A DNA stretch of 64,000 nt from Acanthochromis polyacanthus (Eukaryota > Chordata > Actinopteri > Pomacentridae), in the NCBI RefSeq assembly GCF_021347895.1, contig NC_067120.1, forward strand, positions 16,353,361 to 16,417,360, read 5' to 3'. Shown piece by piece: positions 22,533 to 33,413 of the stretch; position 1 is the stretch's first letter; each line of letters opens with the position of its first letter. The translations under genes and the position numbers were made by a program. The notes beneath the pieces were generated by a model, which worked only from the letters and a program-made list of their open reading frames with translations, searched no databases and was not told the DNA's origin.

Positions 22533-25500
22533 GTGAGTGGGATGCTGGAATTTATCATTTATCTGTGTTTGGATTGATGCTAATTCCTTTGAATGTTTGA
22601 CTTTCACTGTGCAGAATGATATTCAGATTTTGACACTTTAAAAAGGCTTCTGTTGTGCATACCTCTCTGAACTGCAACACTGAGAATAGCCCTTCAACGA
22701 TGTATCCACACTAAACTCTCACTGGTGCCATTTGTACTTACCGCCTCTATATTTTTGGGCAGATATGTATGTAAAGGACATCCAATCAGGAATCTGTGCA
22801 AAGGATGGTGAGCCGGTGGTGAAGAAGGAGACTGCAGCCACAGCGCTGGTGGATGGGAAGAATCTGTTAGGCCCAGTGGTGGGAAACTTCTGCATGAATC
22901 TGGCCATAAAGAAGGCCGAAGACGTCGGCATTGGCTGGGTGGTTGCACACGGTGAGTCCTGTTATTCTCTGAACCCCTGAAAGAAAAGTTAGATGCTGTA
23001 ATGCTGAACTGAACCCCTGCCTTCTCTACTACTGGGCTGCCTGTATATGCTAACATTACAATGCAGTTGATATAATTGTAGGGGAATGTTTTTAAACCTT
23101 GACTATAATTGCTGCACTGGCTCAGCTCGAAGAAACTGAAATGGGAAAGGTTGTTAATCCATTTCTTATTATTTACTGATGTTTCACATTGACATGCACA
23201 GGCCTGTTGGGGAGTCAGAGGAATTGTTTTACCTGTTTTTGAATATTAACTGACAGTTTGACTCATGAGGCAATTAGGTGTGGAGGAGAAGAAGGAGGAG
23301 CTAAAACCACAGGATTATAAATAACTGGAGACACATTCAGTGATTTGCACATAATTAAAGGTTAAGACTGAATTCAATTTCCTTTATGACTACTCAGGTT
23401 TTAGCAACAGCATCCCCAATTATATGGTGCTAGTTTTACTATAGTGGAGAAACAATACGCAAATTTAAAGAATCAGACAATGCCAATACATAACCACTGC
23501 TGTTGAGTCATAACATTTCTATGGCGCTTTTCTGTCTTTCAGGTTCCAATCATTATGGTATCGCTGGATATTACGCAATGCAGGCCCTGAAGAAAAACTT
23601 GATTGTGAGTGAAACATTTTTCTTCTGACATTCATTTCAGTTTCAGTGCATCTTTTTTCCAGAAAGATTTATTTCATTTGCTGTTATTAACAACAAATGG
23701 GAGTGAATGGGCTGCATTACTGGGATTTTTTTTCTTTTTTTCTTCCTTTTTTTCTCTTCTTTTTTCTCTTTTTTTCTTCTTTCTTTCTTTCTTTCTTTTT
23801 TTTTTTTGTCTGCAAGTCCGCTCAAAAATGACACCAACCAACCATGGTGTCATTGCTTAAGCTTCATGCAATTTTTTTCTTCTTTGTGACTGTGATTTTT
23901 TTCTTCTCTGTTCTTTTTTTCTTCCTAATAATGATCCGGCTCCCTACAGGGCATGGCATTTACCAACACATCCCCACTGGTGGTTCCCACTCGCGGTAAA
24001 GAGGTAAATGTGTTATTTATTCAGAATAAGCTGCACGACATGCCACGTGTGACGCTAGGTCTTGTGTTTGCACAAAAGCTATAGTATAAATGTCTGCATG
24101 AATGACAAGCTGAATGAATGTGCATTGGTCCAACATATTGCTGAAATTATTGAACAAGAATATTGTATCTAAGAATCTTGCTCATCCTGACTCTGTGAAA
24201 CTCTGTCTGCAGTGCACTTTGGGCACCAACCCCATCAGTGTGGCAGCTCCTGCTAATGATGGAGACAGCTTTGTTCTAGACATGGCAACATCAGCAGTAG
24301 CACTCGGAAAGGTAAGGCCAAGATTATTTTGTGTTAGTAGTGTAATGGATTCATAAAAGGTCGTCCCATTCCTAACAGCTGAAAGAGTATAAGTCGAACG
24401 CTATCACATGCAGAGGGTTCTAGGACACACTGTATCCTACTGAATGACCAGGTTTTAAACTAATGCATATACAGTAAATCAAGGCTTATACTCTCTGACT
24501 TTATGTGATGTGCACAGATCGAGCTCCATGACCGCCGTAAAGACCCCATTCCTGAGGGCTGGGGCTGTGACCCTCAGGGAAAACTGACAACAGACCCCAA
24601 GAAAGTTGTGAATGGAGGAGGACTGGTGCCCATTGGTGGCAATGAAGAAACAGGTAAGATTAAACTGTTAGCTCAGGGAAGAAGAGATTCTGTTTTCATT
24701 CTGTTGGCATGTCATTGTCATATAATATTGAAGTGGTCCCCTTCAGTCTTATAGTTACAGTTTGAGGCTCTACTGTCATGTAAATATCACGTTAAAACAA
24801 TCCTCTTGCTCCACTATTTCACCATATATACGCCTGTTCAAAAGTCTGGGGTCACCCAGGCCCACTCACACTTTTATTCGTGTGCTAACACAATTGCACA
24901 AGGGTTTTCTAATCATCAATTAGCCTTTCAACACCATTAGCTAACACACTGTAGCATTAGAACACAGGACTGATGGTTGCTGGAAATGTTCTTCTGTACC
25001 TCTATGTAGATATTCCATTAAAAATCAGCTGCTTCCAGCTAGAATAGTCATTAACCGCATTAACAATGTCTAGACTGTATTTCTGATTAATTAATGTTAT
25101 GAAAAACATTTCTCTTTCAAAAATGAGGGCATTTCTAAGTGACCCCAAAGTTTTGAAGTAGTAGTATGTGCTTTCTTTATCAATCAAACACTGCTCTGAC
25201 TTCCTCACTACTCATTAAAAGTTGCTGGACAGAACAAAAAGAAGCTAAACCAGTCATTTTTAACTGAGTGGTTCCCAGTCCTAAATGTTTTTCTCCTTCC
25301 GCTTCACCAATCTGTGTATTTTTGTGCGCAAATTAACACGTGATGTAATGATTTTTCACTTCAGATAAGCCTTTATTAATTCCGGAGAGAGGAAACTGCT
25401 GAAATGCCATGACGTCAGTAGAAAAATAAACAAGATTATAGAGAAGCACTGTCGATATTTTTTGGAAACAAGACATTTATTGCATCATTTATCTGGATTA

Positions 25501-28436
25501 TGTTGCTGTCCTGCAGGAGGGTACAAAGGCTACGGTCTGGGAATGATGGTGGAGGTTTTCTGTGGTATCCTGGCTGGTGCCCAGTACAGCAAACACATCC
25601 GCACGTGGAAAGTGACGGACCGTGTTGCCAACTTGGTACGTTTTGTTTCGGTGCAGTGTTGTGATTTACGGAGGACATTGTGTGCCAGTTTTGATTGATC
25701 CTCTAGGGACTTGTGTCGTATTTTTTGTAGCTGTAGTCATGTTAACTTTCTTGTCTACTTGTCTTGTTTTCTGTCAAATAACTGGAAAACAGGTTGAAAA
25801 CAACTTACCTGTAGCTCATAGCTACACTACTTTTTCCATCAAAATTGGAAAATGCATGTTTGAAGTTAATTAAAGTGCTGTGTTAATCTTTTTTTTTAAA
25901 CATGGAACTTTTTACTTGAGGCCCCTATAAAACAATTGACAACTCAGATTTGCCACATTTCCCCAGTGAAAGTAAAACACAGAGTAGTTACCCTAAAGAA
26001 GCTACTTACTTCTGGAATAGTTTAAAGTTCCTCTACTAAAGATGAAATAGGCTGAGATAAGTAATCACAACAGACATGCTGTTATGGTGTGTTTAAATTT
26101 TCTAAAACTATCAGTTGTCATTCAAGAAAAGCAAGGAAATCAACTATGTCAAAAGTCGGACGTGTTTGACAGCTGTTTTCTTCAAGATAAGTGCTGATAC
26201 AGGCCACACGTCATGTCATGGCTCTTTTTGCTGTTTGCACTGGGTCACTTCACTGTGTTACCTGTTTTGTGTCTTCAGGGTCAATGTTTTGTGGCAATCA
26301 ACCCAGAGATGTTTGCTCCCGGGTTCAGTAACAGAATGTCAGATCTGCTGTCCATCCACAGAAACATGGAGCGTGTGAGTATAACTGAGGAAGTGCTGAT
26401 ATACAGCATTTATAGCATTTGATCCTCTTTGAAAATGTGCATACTGGAAAAGCAAAATTAGTTTTTTCTTACCATCTATTCAACAAAATATCAATGGATG
26501 TCTTCTGTAGGAAAAGCTAATCTTTCCCCCTTGAGCAGGAATAACTTTTCGTAGGCATTTCGCATAATTGTGACCTCTATTCTTGCAAAATTCCTCCAAA
26601 GATTTATAAACTTTTCTTGCATTTATTGCCCATTTTAAATCCCTCCACAACATTTCAGTGAGATTCAAATTAAACATTTTTGACAATGTCATTCCACAAC
26701 TCTCCATTTCTTCTTTGTGATTCTGTGGTGGACTTAGATGTGTGCTCAGGATCATTACCCTGTTGAAAGATCCACTTCTGGTTCATCTGTAACTTTTGGA
26801 TAGATGGCCTCACGTTAATTTCAAACCCTCTCTGATGTGATGCAGAATCCATACTTAAATCAATCATTACAGCTCCCACATCGATGAGGCAGTGAAGCAA
26901 CACTTAACCAGTTACACCGCCGTGTTTCATGGCTGGTATGAGGTTCTTTTCCTGAAAAGCTTTACTCTGTATGCGTTAAACATGTGCACTTGCATGTCTA
27001 GAGTACATTATTCCATAAGGCCTCCTCTTTCCATGTATGCTTATTATTACTATTTTTTCACGAAAATTAAGTTTTCGACAGCAAATGCAATGCTGGTCAG
27101 TACGCTGGGCTTGAGAACTTTTCTTTGCATTGAACTGTCTGATCTTGGACTGACTTTACCAGGAAGGTCAATCCTCCACAAATATTCCTGATGGCACCAC
27201 ACACCACAGCAACAAGAGCACCAAACCCTGGACTTTAGTGATTCCACCTGTCACTCTCTAATAATTAACCCCTGATTGTGTACTTACATTATTTTTTGCT
27301 TCATTTTGCTGCTGTTGCTCTTGTGCTGCAGGCTGACCCTAACCTTCCTGTCTTGACTGCTGGAGATCCCGAGAGGATGAACATGAAGAAATGTGAGGAG
27401 ATGGGTGGGATTCCCTACCACATCAATGTGGTCAACTTCATGGTAAGAGCTGAGAGGTGATGTTGTTCCCAGACCAGTCCGAATGAAGGTTTATTTGAAT
27501 AATTGTGTTTTTACACTGTTCTGTCTCATAGAAGTTGTTGTTTAGAAAATGAAGGCTGTTTTTGCGGATGAACCTTTACTTTTATTGTATTTTGTCAAGT
27601 GCAATGCTCTAGTTCACTTTCTTGCAGAGAATTACATGAGAGGATTGATACCACAGTCTTTTTAGGATACAGCCTGAATGTGAAACTTGTATTAGTTAAT
27701 TAGCGTAATTTATCATTAAAAACTGGAACCAGAAGAAAACAATGTGGCCAGCTTTGCCCAAAATGATCACAAATCATGAACTAGCTCCTCTAAAGCTTAC
27801 TAACTTGACCAGGATAATGAAAATACATTATTTGTTGAGTACAAAAAAATGTGTCCATACAAAAAAAAAATGTGAAAAAAGCCGTTTTCTAAATTTCTGG
27901 TGTTGTATGCCAAGCTGTTCTCTTGCCAGACACAGCCATTAAATTACTGTGGACACTACACTCCAAAAAATAATTGTGTGGCAGTTGCCACACATGTGCG
28001 CAACTCCCATAAAATATCAAATTTTTTGCCAGTCCTGATGTGCATGCAAAGTTTGACGCGTTTTGGAGTATGTTTAGGCCGCCAAAGTGGAGTTTGAAAA
28101 GATGGGAAAAGAGTGAAGAAGAAGAAAAAGAAACCCTAGGGTTTCAGTAGGGTCCTTCGGTGCTCGGAACTTAATTAATCTTCACCAAGTACAATGGAGA
28201 CATACCTGTACTGAGTCATTTAATGAGCTTTAGAGGTGCCTTCTGTACAGACATCTGTCCTATCAATCCTCTTTGCAAGCAAGGTCAAGAATACCAAAAT
28301 GTGCAACTTTTGCTTCACCAAAAAGGCTCTGAAGCTAATTCATCTCAAAATGTGCATTTTGTCTCTGCAGAATGACTGTGCTAAGAATGTTGGCATCAGC
28401 AAGCTGCTGCCGTGTGACAGACTCGTCTCCAATTAG
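22384..28436 (+). CDS. Malate/L-lactate dehydrogenase-like oxidoreductase (Ldh_2 family), ten exons found, first exon missing
   Basis: NAD(P)H-dependent 2-hydroxyacid/2-oxoacid oxidoreductase of the fold shared by malate, sulfolactate, ureidoglycolate and diketogulonate dehydrogenases. The exons join in frame with consensus GT/AG borders: 22384-22532, 22763-22951, 23543-23604, 23950-24003, 24213-24311, 24518-24653, 25517-25635, 26279-26374, 27332-27442, 28371-28436. The sum is 1081 nt, about 360 residues, the usual family length, so only a very short first exon is absent. Active-site blocks are present: GHYSHGLNRM (His and Arg) early and VAHGSNHYGIAGYYAM (second His). PLLVP-like, NPISVAAP and GGYKGYGLG blocks follow. 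No frameshift or stop. The physiological substrate in fish is not evident. Introns host a MITE, a Tc1 remnant and a LINE tail. Confidence 0.95.
22763..22951 (+). CDS. Ldh_2-like gene exon
   Basis: Reads (D)MYVKDIQSGICAKDGEPVV through ALVDGKNLLGPVVGN to GIGWVVAH plus one base of Gly; donor GTGAGT. Confidence 0.93.
23543..23604 (+). CDS. Ldh_2-like gene exon (SNHYG active-site block)
   Basis: Completes Gly and reads SNHYGIAGYYAMQALKKNLI; ends in phase 0 at GTGAGT. Confidence 0.93.
23727..23809. repeat. Polypyrimidine (T/CTTT)n tract in intron
   Basis: Low-complexity T- and TTTC-rich run. It produces a spurious Lys-rich frame on the other strand. Confidence 0.95.
23950..24003 (+). CDS. Ldh_2-like gene exon
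   Basis: 18 codons, GMAFTNTSPLVVPTRGKE, phase 0 at both ends (CTACAG / GTAAAT). Confidence 0.93.
24213..24311 (+). CDS. Ldh_2-like gene exon
   Basis: Reads CTLGTNPISVAAPANDGDSF then LDMATSAVALGK; the G-T-N-P and D-M-A-T-S blocks are family hallmarks. Confidence 0.93.
24518..24653 (+). CDS. Ldh_2-like gene exon
   Basis: Reads IELHDRRKDPIPEGWGCDPQ ... VPIGGNEET plus one base of Gly; donor GTAAGA. The IPEGW...D..G..TTDP block is typical of the family. Confidence 0.93.
24831..25164. mobile_element. Tc1/mariner-type MITE, copy 1
   Basis: Non-coding element with ends GTTCAAAAGTCTGGGGTCACC and GTGACCCCAAAGTTTTGAAG, flanked by TA. It lies in an intron of the Ldh_2-like gene. A second, more diverged copy lies at 53984-54336 in the opposite orientation. 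Confidence 0.8.
25517..25635 (+). CDS. Ldh_2-like gene exon
   Basis: Completes Gly and reads GYKGYGLGMMVEVFCGILAG ... KVTDRVANL. The Gly/Tyr-rich block lies in the family's cofactor-binding half. Donor GTACGT. Confidence 0.93.
26279..26374 (+). CDS. Ldh_2-like gene exon
   Basis: Reads GQCFVAINPEMFAPGFSNRM then SDLLSIHRNMER; phase 0 at both ends. Confidence 0.93.
26480..27200 (-). mobile_element. Degraded Tc1-like transposase in intron
   Basis: The minus strand retains NQKWIFQQGNDPEHTSKSTT (altered second-Asp block, normally QQDNDPKHT) and then, in another frame, NLTEMLWRDLKWAINARK (the catalytic-Glu block) and a C-terminal LRKVIPAQGG. Frameshifts and stops separate them. Non-functional. The outer limits are approximate. 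Confidence 0.75.
27332..27442 (+). CDS. Ldh_2-like gene exon
   Basis: Reads ADPNLPVLTAGDPERMNMKK ... GGIPYHINVVNFM; the PVLTAGDPE block matches the family's P-V-x-x-P-G-x-x-E region. Phase 0. Confidence 0.93.
27955..28175. repeat. LINE-type 3'-end repeat (teleost)
   Basis: It contains GTTTGACGCGTTTTGGAG..., GAAGAAGAAAAAG and AGGGTCCTTCGGTGCTCGG, a 3' module seen in very many fish retroelement copies. Clade (RTE/RTE-X-like) is uncertain. Confidence 0.55.
28371..28436 (+). CDS. Ldh_2-like gene, last exon
   Basis: TCTCTGCAG acceptor, then NDCAKNVGISKLLPCDRLVS N and TAG at 28434-28436. Possible poly(A) signals follow at 28872-28877 and 29083-29088. Confidence 0.93.
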   Translation, partial: NDCAKNVGISKLLPCDRLVSN

Positions 28437-28871
28437 ATGGTTCTAACAGGATCTTCAACTGAATATTGGCCACTGATTTTGTTCATCTTGAAGGTCACGC
28501 AAAAGCAATTTAATTGCAATTCTGTTTACACACAATACGCATGCTGAAAGTAATATTTTATACATTTTTATACCAGCACTTGTGAGTTATTGAAATCTTT
28601 TAAACTTGATAAAAGTTTGAGTTAAAAAAAAACAACATTTATTCAATTTTGAAAGGTGTGACATTAAAAGAAAATTATAAAATATTTATATATTTTTAAG
28701 AAATTCTGTATTTGGTATTGAGATAGTGTATCTCCAGATATCCAGATCCAAGCTTAAATATGTCTTCAAGAAAAAGTCAAATATGCACATTGTTTGTCTA
28801 AAGCTGTTGTAAAGTGTTGCTTTGTGTCCGATGGTTGCATGTGAATGATTTTTTTTTTGATGCGATTGAGA

Positions 28872-29088
28872 AATAAAATCTTAGAAGTTTGTTCTCATCA
28901 AATGAAAATTTTGGATGCAAAATTGTAACAGTACAGCTGTCACTACAGTATGACGCACAAAGTAATTTTTTTCTAATACTAACAAGCATTTTAGTTAACA
29001 GTGACAAGATTTTGCTACTTTTATAATGTTCATATAATCTTTTTGGTTTATCTTGAAAACATCATTTCTATGTACATTATTCAATAAA
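28872..29088 (+). terminator. Candidate poly(A) signals of the Ldh_2-like gene
   Basis: AATAAA hexamers at 28872-28877 and 29083-29088 are about 440 and 650 bp past the stop codon, in AT-rich sequence. Which is used cannot be told. Confidence 0.4.
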
Positions 29089-29089
29089 A

Positions 29090-30700
29090 TACACAAACCA
29101 AAGTTGCATCTTTAAGCATTAATGCTTTACTGTTTTGTCACATTTGTCATTTTTCGTTTACTCAGTGAACCACCAGATGGCGATGTGAGCTTCACTATTT
29201 TAGTTCAGCCTGAGATGGTTCATGGTCTAATGTTTAACAAGTTAATAAATGAAAGACAAAGACTAAAACAGACAAAAATGTGTGTCTACGCAGCAGTCAT
29301 ATTTTGAGTGTCCTTGTCCTTGTGTTTTAATGTCATCTTTTACTGAACATTATGGATAATTTTACCAAGCTACTAGTCATGTAATTTCACTGGCCGGTGT
29401 TCAATTCATTGCCAAGACTTTACACAGATGCAAAAAATTAAGTTGGTGTATCAAAATCTCCTTTGCACTTCGATAAAACTTTAGGAAAATCCTAAATTAT
29501 GATTTACATGTAAGATTTTCTCCACTAGATGGAGACATTGTATAACTAAAATCCTGTGTCACTTTGTCTACTTGTGAGACTCTCATCTGTTTTGTGATTG
29601 GAAACTTTATATAGGAGATTCTTCATAAATGTCAAGAACATTTTACCCTATTTTATAAAACAAAAAAACACCACAGGTTGAACAAATACAGCACACTTAA
29701 GAAAATAACTGCAGACAAGCAAGCAATCACGTATGGGTAAATATTTAATGTTTGCTTAAAAATAGTCACTATTATTTTAACCAACTCGTTATAATTGATT
29801 ATTCTTATTTTTGAATGACATTTAAATGCTTAAAATTTCCCTGTAGTGTCATTTACCTTTGTGTGTTTTTCTTCATGTCAAAGTCAAGACAAATTGCCAC
29901 ATGCTCTAATGATGCTTGTTACCTCAGTCTTCCATCAAGCATCAAGTACATGGCTTAGATATGTAATGGCATTAATGTCTCTTCTTGCCAACTGACTGAT
30001 TGTCACCACCACACCAAAATATGGGCACATCTAACTTATGTGATTTTGTGAAGCAGTGAATTGATGTATACTGCTGTATGTACAAGATGATCAATGTGCA
30101 CACAGTAAATTATGGTACCGATATGTCTCTATTTTCACATACAATACAATCCAACTTCATTTATTACCATATTGTTTTCCGACAACCTCAAAATAATCAA
30201 CAGGAAACAATATTAGTCTCCAATCAGAAAGTACACCGACAGACAGAAATTCCCATCCAGACAGTCATTATCAATACTGGCTACATGCAATGTCTCTTAG
30301 CTCAGTGACTGCTGACCTGAGAATCCTTCAGTCGGGTTTTTAAAGTACATTTAAAGTGTTTAAAACTGCTGATGACTAAAATTCAGGGAACAGTCCTCTC
30401 TAGTGGTGGTTCTTGTTGTACACGTTATGTTGTTCCAAACCGTTTAAGAAGCTTCACTGACATATTGTGAATGTTCTTGTACATTAAATTAGCATTAGCC
30501 ATGAACATACATTTTTCAAATCTCAAAAGATTATGCTTTGTAAAGTGCTTGCTTCTGCAGACTGTGAAGTGGTTGCATTGATGCGCTGTTTGTCTGAGAC
30601 CATTTGAAACTGATAGGTTTTCTTTTCCTGTTGGGCAAAGATCAGTTTACAGCTCGTACAGCTCATTTATTCCGAGAATAACTCAACGAAAGGCCTCTCT
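29090..30700. other. Intergenic, no gene seen
   Basis: AT-rich. A near-match to the CTCF core (CCACCAGATGGCGA at 29170-29183) is the only item noted. Confidence 0.35.
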
Positions 30701-30745
30701 CAGAGCCACAAGGAAGAAGGAGGGCTGGACATTGACAGATGCCCA

Positions 30746-31621
30746 GATTAGGACCTTAATCTCCCATGCCAAAAGTCCTGGCACTGTGCTCTGGACCCTG
30801 GATGTCCCGTTAACACTCGGCCGGCCGCAGACAAAAGAGGAGAAATCAACAAATCAATGGGCTTTCAGCCACACGGGGGGAGGGGAGAGAGGTGGGGGAG
30901 GAGTGGGGTGGGAAGTGGGCTATGAGCACTGGGCTGGGCCAGGTCTGTGAGTGGGTATGAAGGGGATGCATGAAGATTAGGTATGGGCCGAGGGGGAAGG
31001 TGACTCTGTGCTGGGTGGAGGGTCCGAGGATTAAGAGGCCGATTCAAACACTTGTTAGAGGGGGTAGACTCAGAGGTGTGTGTGCATGGATGGATTGATG
31101 GATGGTGGGGGTCTAATCTGCCCTGGCCTTGGCCCAGTGCCCTTGTGCGGATTAGACCGGGCCCCCAAGAGCCCAGAGAGCAGGGCCGCTGGCTAGGATT
31201 AGGCAGATTCTAACAGGTGTTTTCTTTTGTGGTGCTGAAGGGGGGATCTGCCCATCACTCACTGCATGAGCAAATCATGAAGTGATTGACTATTACTGAT
31301 GGGGCCAGTGATGCCAAAAGGCCATGACATGTGTGTATGAGTTGACTGGTGTTTGTTTTTGGACTTGTAGGTGCTATTGGACACATCTGGCAGCTGATGT
31401 GACGAGTGCACGGTGGTGTGTTTTTCATTTAGCTGAGTCATATCTGCAAAAAATGAGTCAGATGATGGGAGAGGAAGAAATAACCAAAGATGTTATAAAT
31501 TCTTGATATCAGTCACCAGAGACAAACACACTTTGAGGAGGTGATGCTCGGTGCAGTTGATTGGTTGTCGCGACAGTGAAGCAGCAGCAGCTCTGCAGAG
31601 ATCCAGGGTGGAGGAGATTAG
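30746..31621. promoter_or_regulatory. Candidate enhancer with clustered GATTAG sites
   Basis: A GC-richer, non-repetitive block. It holds six copies of GATTAG/CTAATC (30746, 30975, 31113, 31150, 31197, 31616), the core bound by K50 homeodomains (Otx, Crx, Pitx, Gsc). Two of them form an inverted repeat (GGTCTAATC at 31110 and GATTAGACC at 31150). No open frame with homology. Function is inferred from motif density only. Confidence 0.35.
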
Positions 31622-32465
31622 AGCGACTCATACTGGAGAGAAGCACTTTCACACTGCAGGAGGATCAGATCAGAGGAGCTTAGAGGTCACAGAGCTTGTC
31701 CCTATGCACTTTGGCTAAAAATTAGAAACACACTGAAACAGAGAGAAAGGTTTGTTGTGTGCTACACTGCAGATAGGACAAGAGGGAGAATACATAAGAC
31801 CGATCAAGTTGAAAACAAATAAAATGAGGGAAAAAAACCACTCCAGCTTTGTGTAGAAAGTCTTGATTGCAATGGAAATAGACAGCTAATGTTGCCGATC
31901 AACACTGGTGAGGGAAGGCGTGTACATGAGTGTAACTACAGACAGGAGGGAGGAGTAGAGTGATGGAGAGAGTGGAGAGAGCTAGAAAAGCCCTGCCGCT
32001 CTCATGCTGAGTCCTTAATGAAGTGAAACAACTTCCTGGTCTGTTGTGCCCAGCTGTTGTCCCCGAAAAGCCAAGATATTTGGCCTTGGCTCTTTGTCCT
32101 GCTCGGGCTGCCATACCTCCAAATGACCGAGAAAACACGTAAAAATTAAAGCAAAGCATCTGCTGTCTTGTTCACTCCAACTGCTCGGGAATGCAAGCGT
32201 GTCTCCATCTGTTGTTTCCCTTATTAGGGTTTAAGATTGGTGTCAGTTGGCGCAGATGAATAAAGTGCCAAGAAAATGTCAGCTACTGAATCCCAGACAA
32301 GAATATTGGAATACTGAAAATTTCCGTAAATGTCTGTCCTCCATCAACTGCTGTGTAGTAAATACCCCCAGAATTATAATGTAATGTCAAAAACAAGATT
32401 TTATATTCTGACATTGCAAAGCCCACTAAACCATGCAAATTTTGACAAAAGGAAACAACATAAAA

Positions 32466-32757
32466 TGCATAAAGGGCCGGTGTGCAGTATTTAGTGGCAT
32501 CTAGAGGTAAAGTTGTAGATTGTAACCAGAGAAACACTTTGCCTCATCCTTTTATTTTTTCAAGTGTGCAGGAGAACCTATATCGGCTACGAAAAACATC
32601 AAAAACGCAAACAGTCATCTCTAGAACCAGTGTTTTAGATGTAATCTGTAGACACATCTCATTTTCAGGCCAACATACACAATGAAAACATGATCATGAA
32701 TACTGTTTTCAGTTTCTGCCAATGACTCTCTCTCAGTCCTGCACACTCCACCTTTAG
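32466..32757. mobile_element. Small inverted-repeat DNA element (teleost MITE)
   Basis: It begins AAAGGGCCGGTGTGCAG...ATTTAGTGGCATCTAGAGG and ends CAGTCCTGCACACTCCACCTTTAG, so the ends are imperfect inverted repeats. The body (AGTGTGCAGGAGAACCTA, TCTCTAGAACCAGTGTTTT) is that of a family very common in percomorph genomes. Non-coding; superfamily not decided. Confidence 0.65.
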
Positions 32758-32847
32758 TTTAACAGGCAATTGCAGAATAAATAGTGGCAAGTTACGTTTT
32801 TCACTTATTTGTTGCATCACTCAAGGCTATACATGCACAATATTGTA

Positions 32848-33413
32848 CCTAGGAGCTAGCCTAGCCGTGCTAGACAACCCATGGCAACGAATTTAATTCT
32901 CTGCCAGGTTGGGTCTAGTTACCCTGGGTAAGCCTCGAGGTTGGATGCTCATAAAACTGGCCGACGAATCACCATGAAGTGTAGAGTCAGAAGGTGGGCG
33001 TAACTAAGTGACGACAGAGGCGCCACGATTCTGACAGAAACAACTGGAAACAACTAGCCTAGCCGTGCTAGACAACCCACGGCAACAAATTTAATTCTCT
33101 GCCAGAGTCGACAACAAAAACGACAACAGTCGTTGAGCTCCATTAGCACCGACTCTGAATAATCTTTCTGTTAACATGTCTGTAATATACTTGAGCTTCA
33201 CCCATTGACTGTATAAATAAGGCTTCACCAAACTACCGCGTCCTCTGATTTCCAGCGCTCTAGGAACTGCATCAGCCTATTCGTTGCGCTGATTGGTTGT
33301 ATACCTACCCAATTGCTGCAGAGTGATTTGAAAGACAACCTTTTAGCCCGCCTCCCTCCCTAGACCCTTGTGTCTTCAGAGCTGGGTCTAGCGCGGCTAG
33401 GCTACCTAGGAGC
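32848..33413 (+). mobile_element. Mutator-like MITE, copy 3: composite with different cargo
   Basis: The element proper is 32857-33404 (548 bp), with perfect 9-bp flanks CCTAGGAGC (32848-32856 and 33405-33413). The first about 195 bp match the left part of copies 1 and 2. At 33055 a second complete left terminus begins (TAGCCTAGCCGTGCTAGAC). Unrelated sequence with a TATAAATA motif follows, and only the 3' part from GCGCTCTAGGAACT rejoins the other copies. The helicase fragment is absent. Confidence 0.88.

Noticed and set aside
23643..23837. Minus-strand Lys/Glu-rich open frame
   Set aside because: It is the reverse complement of a T/TTTC-rich intronic tract in the Ldh_2-like gene; low complexity, not a protein.
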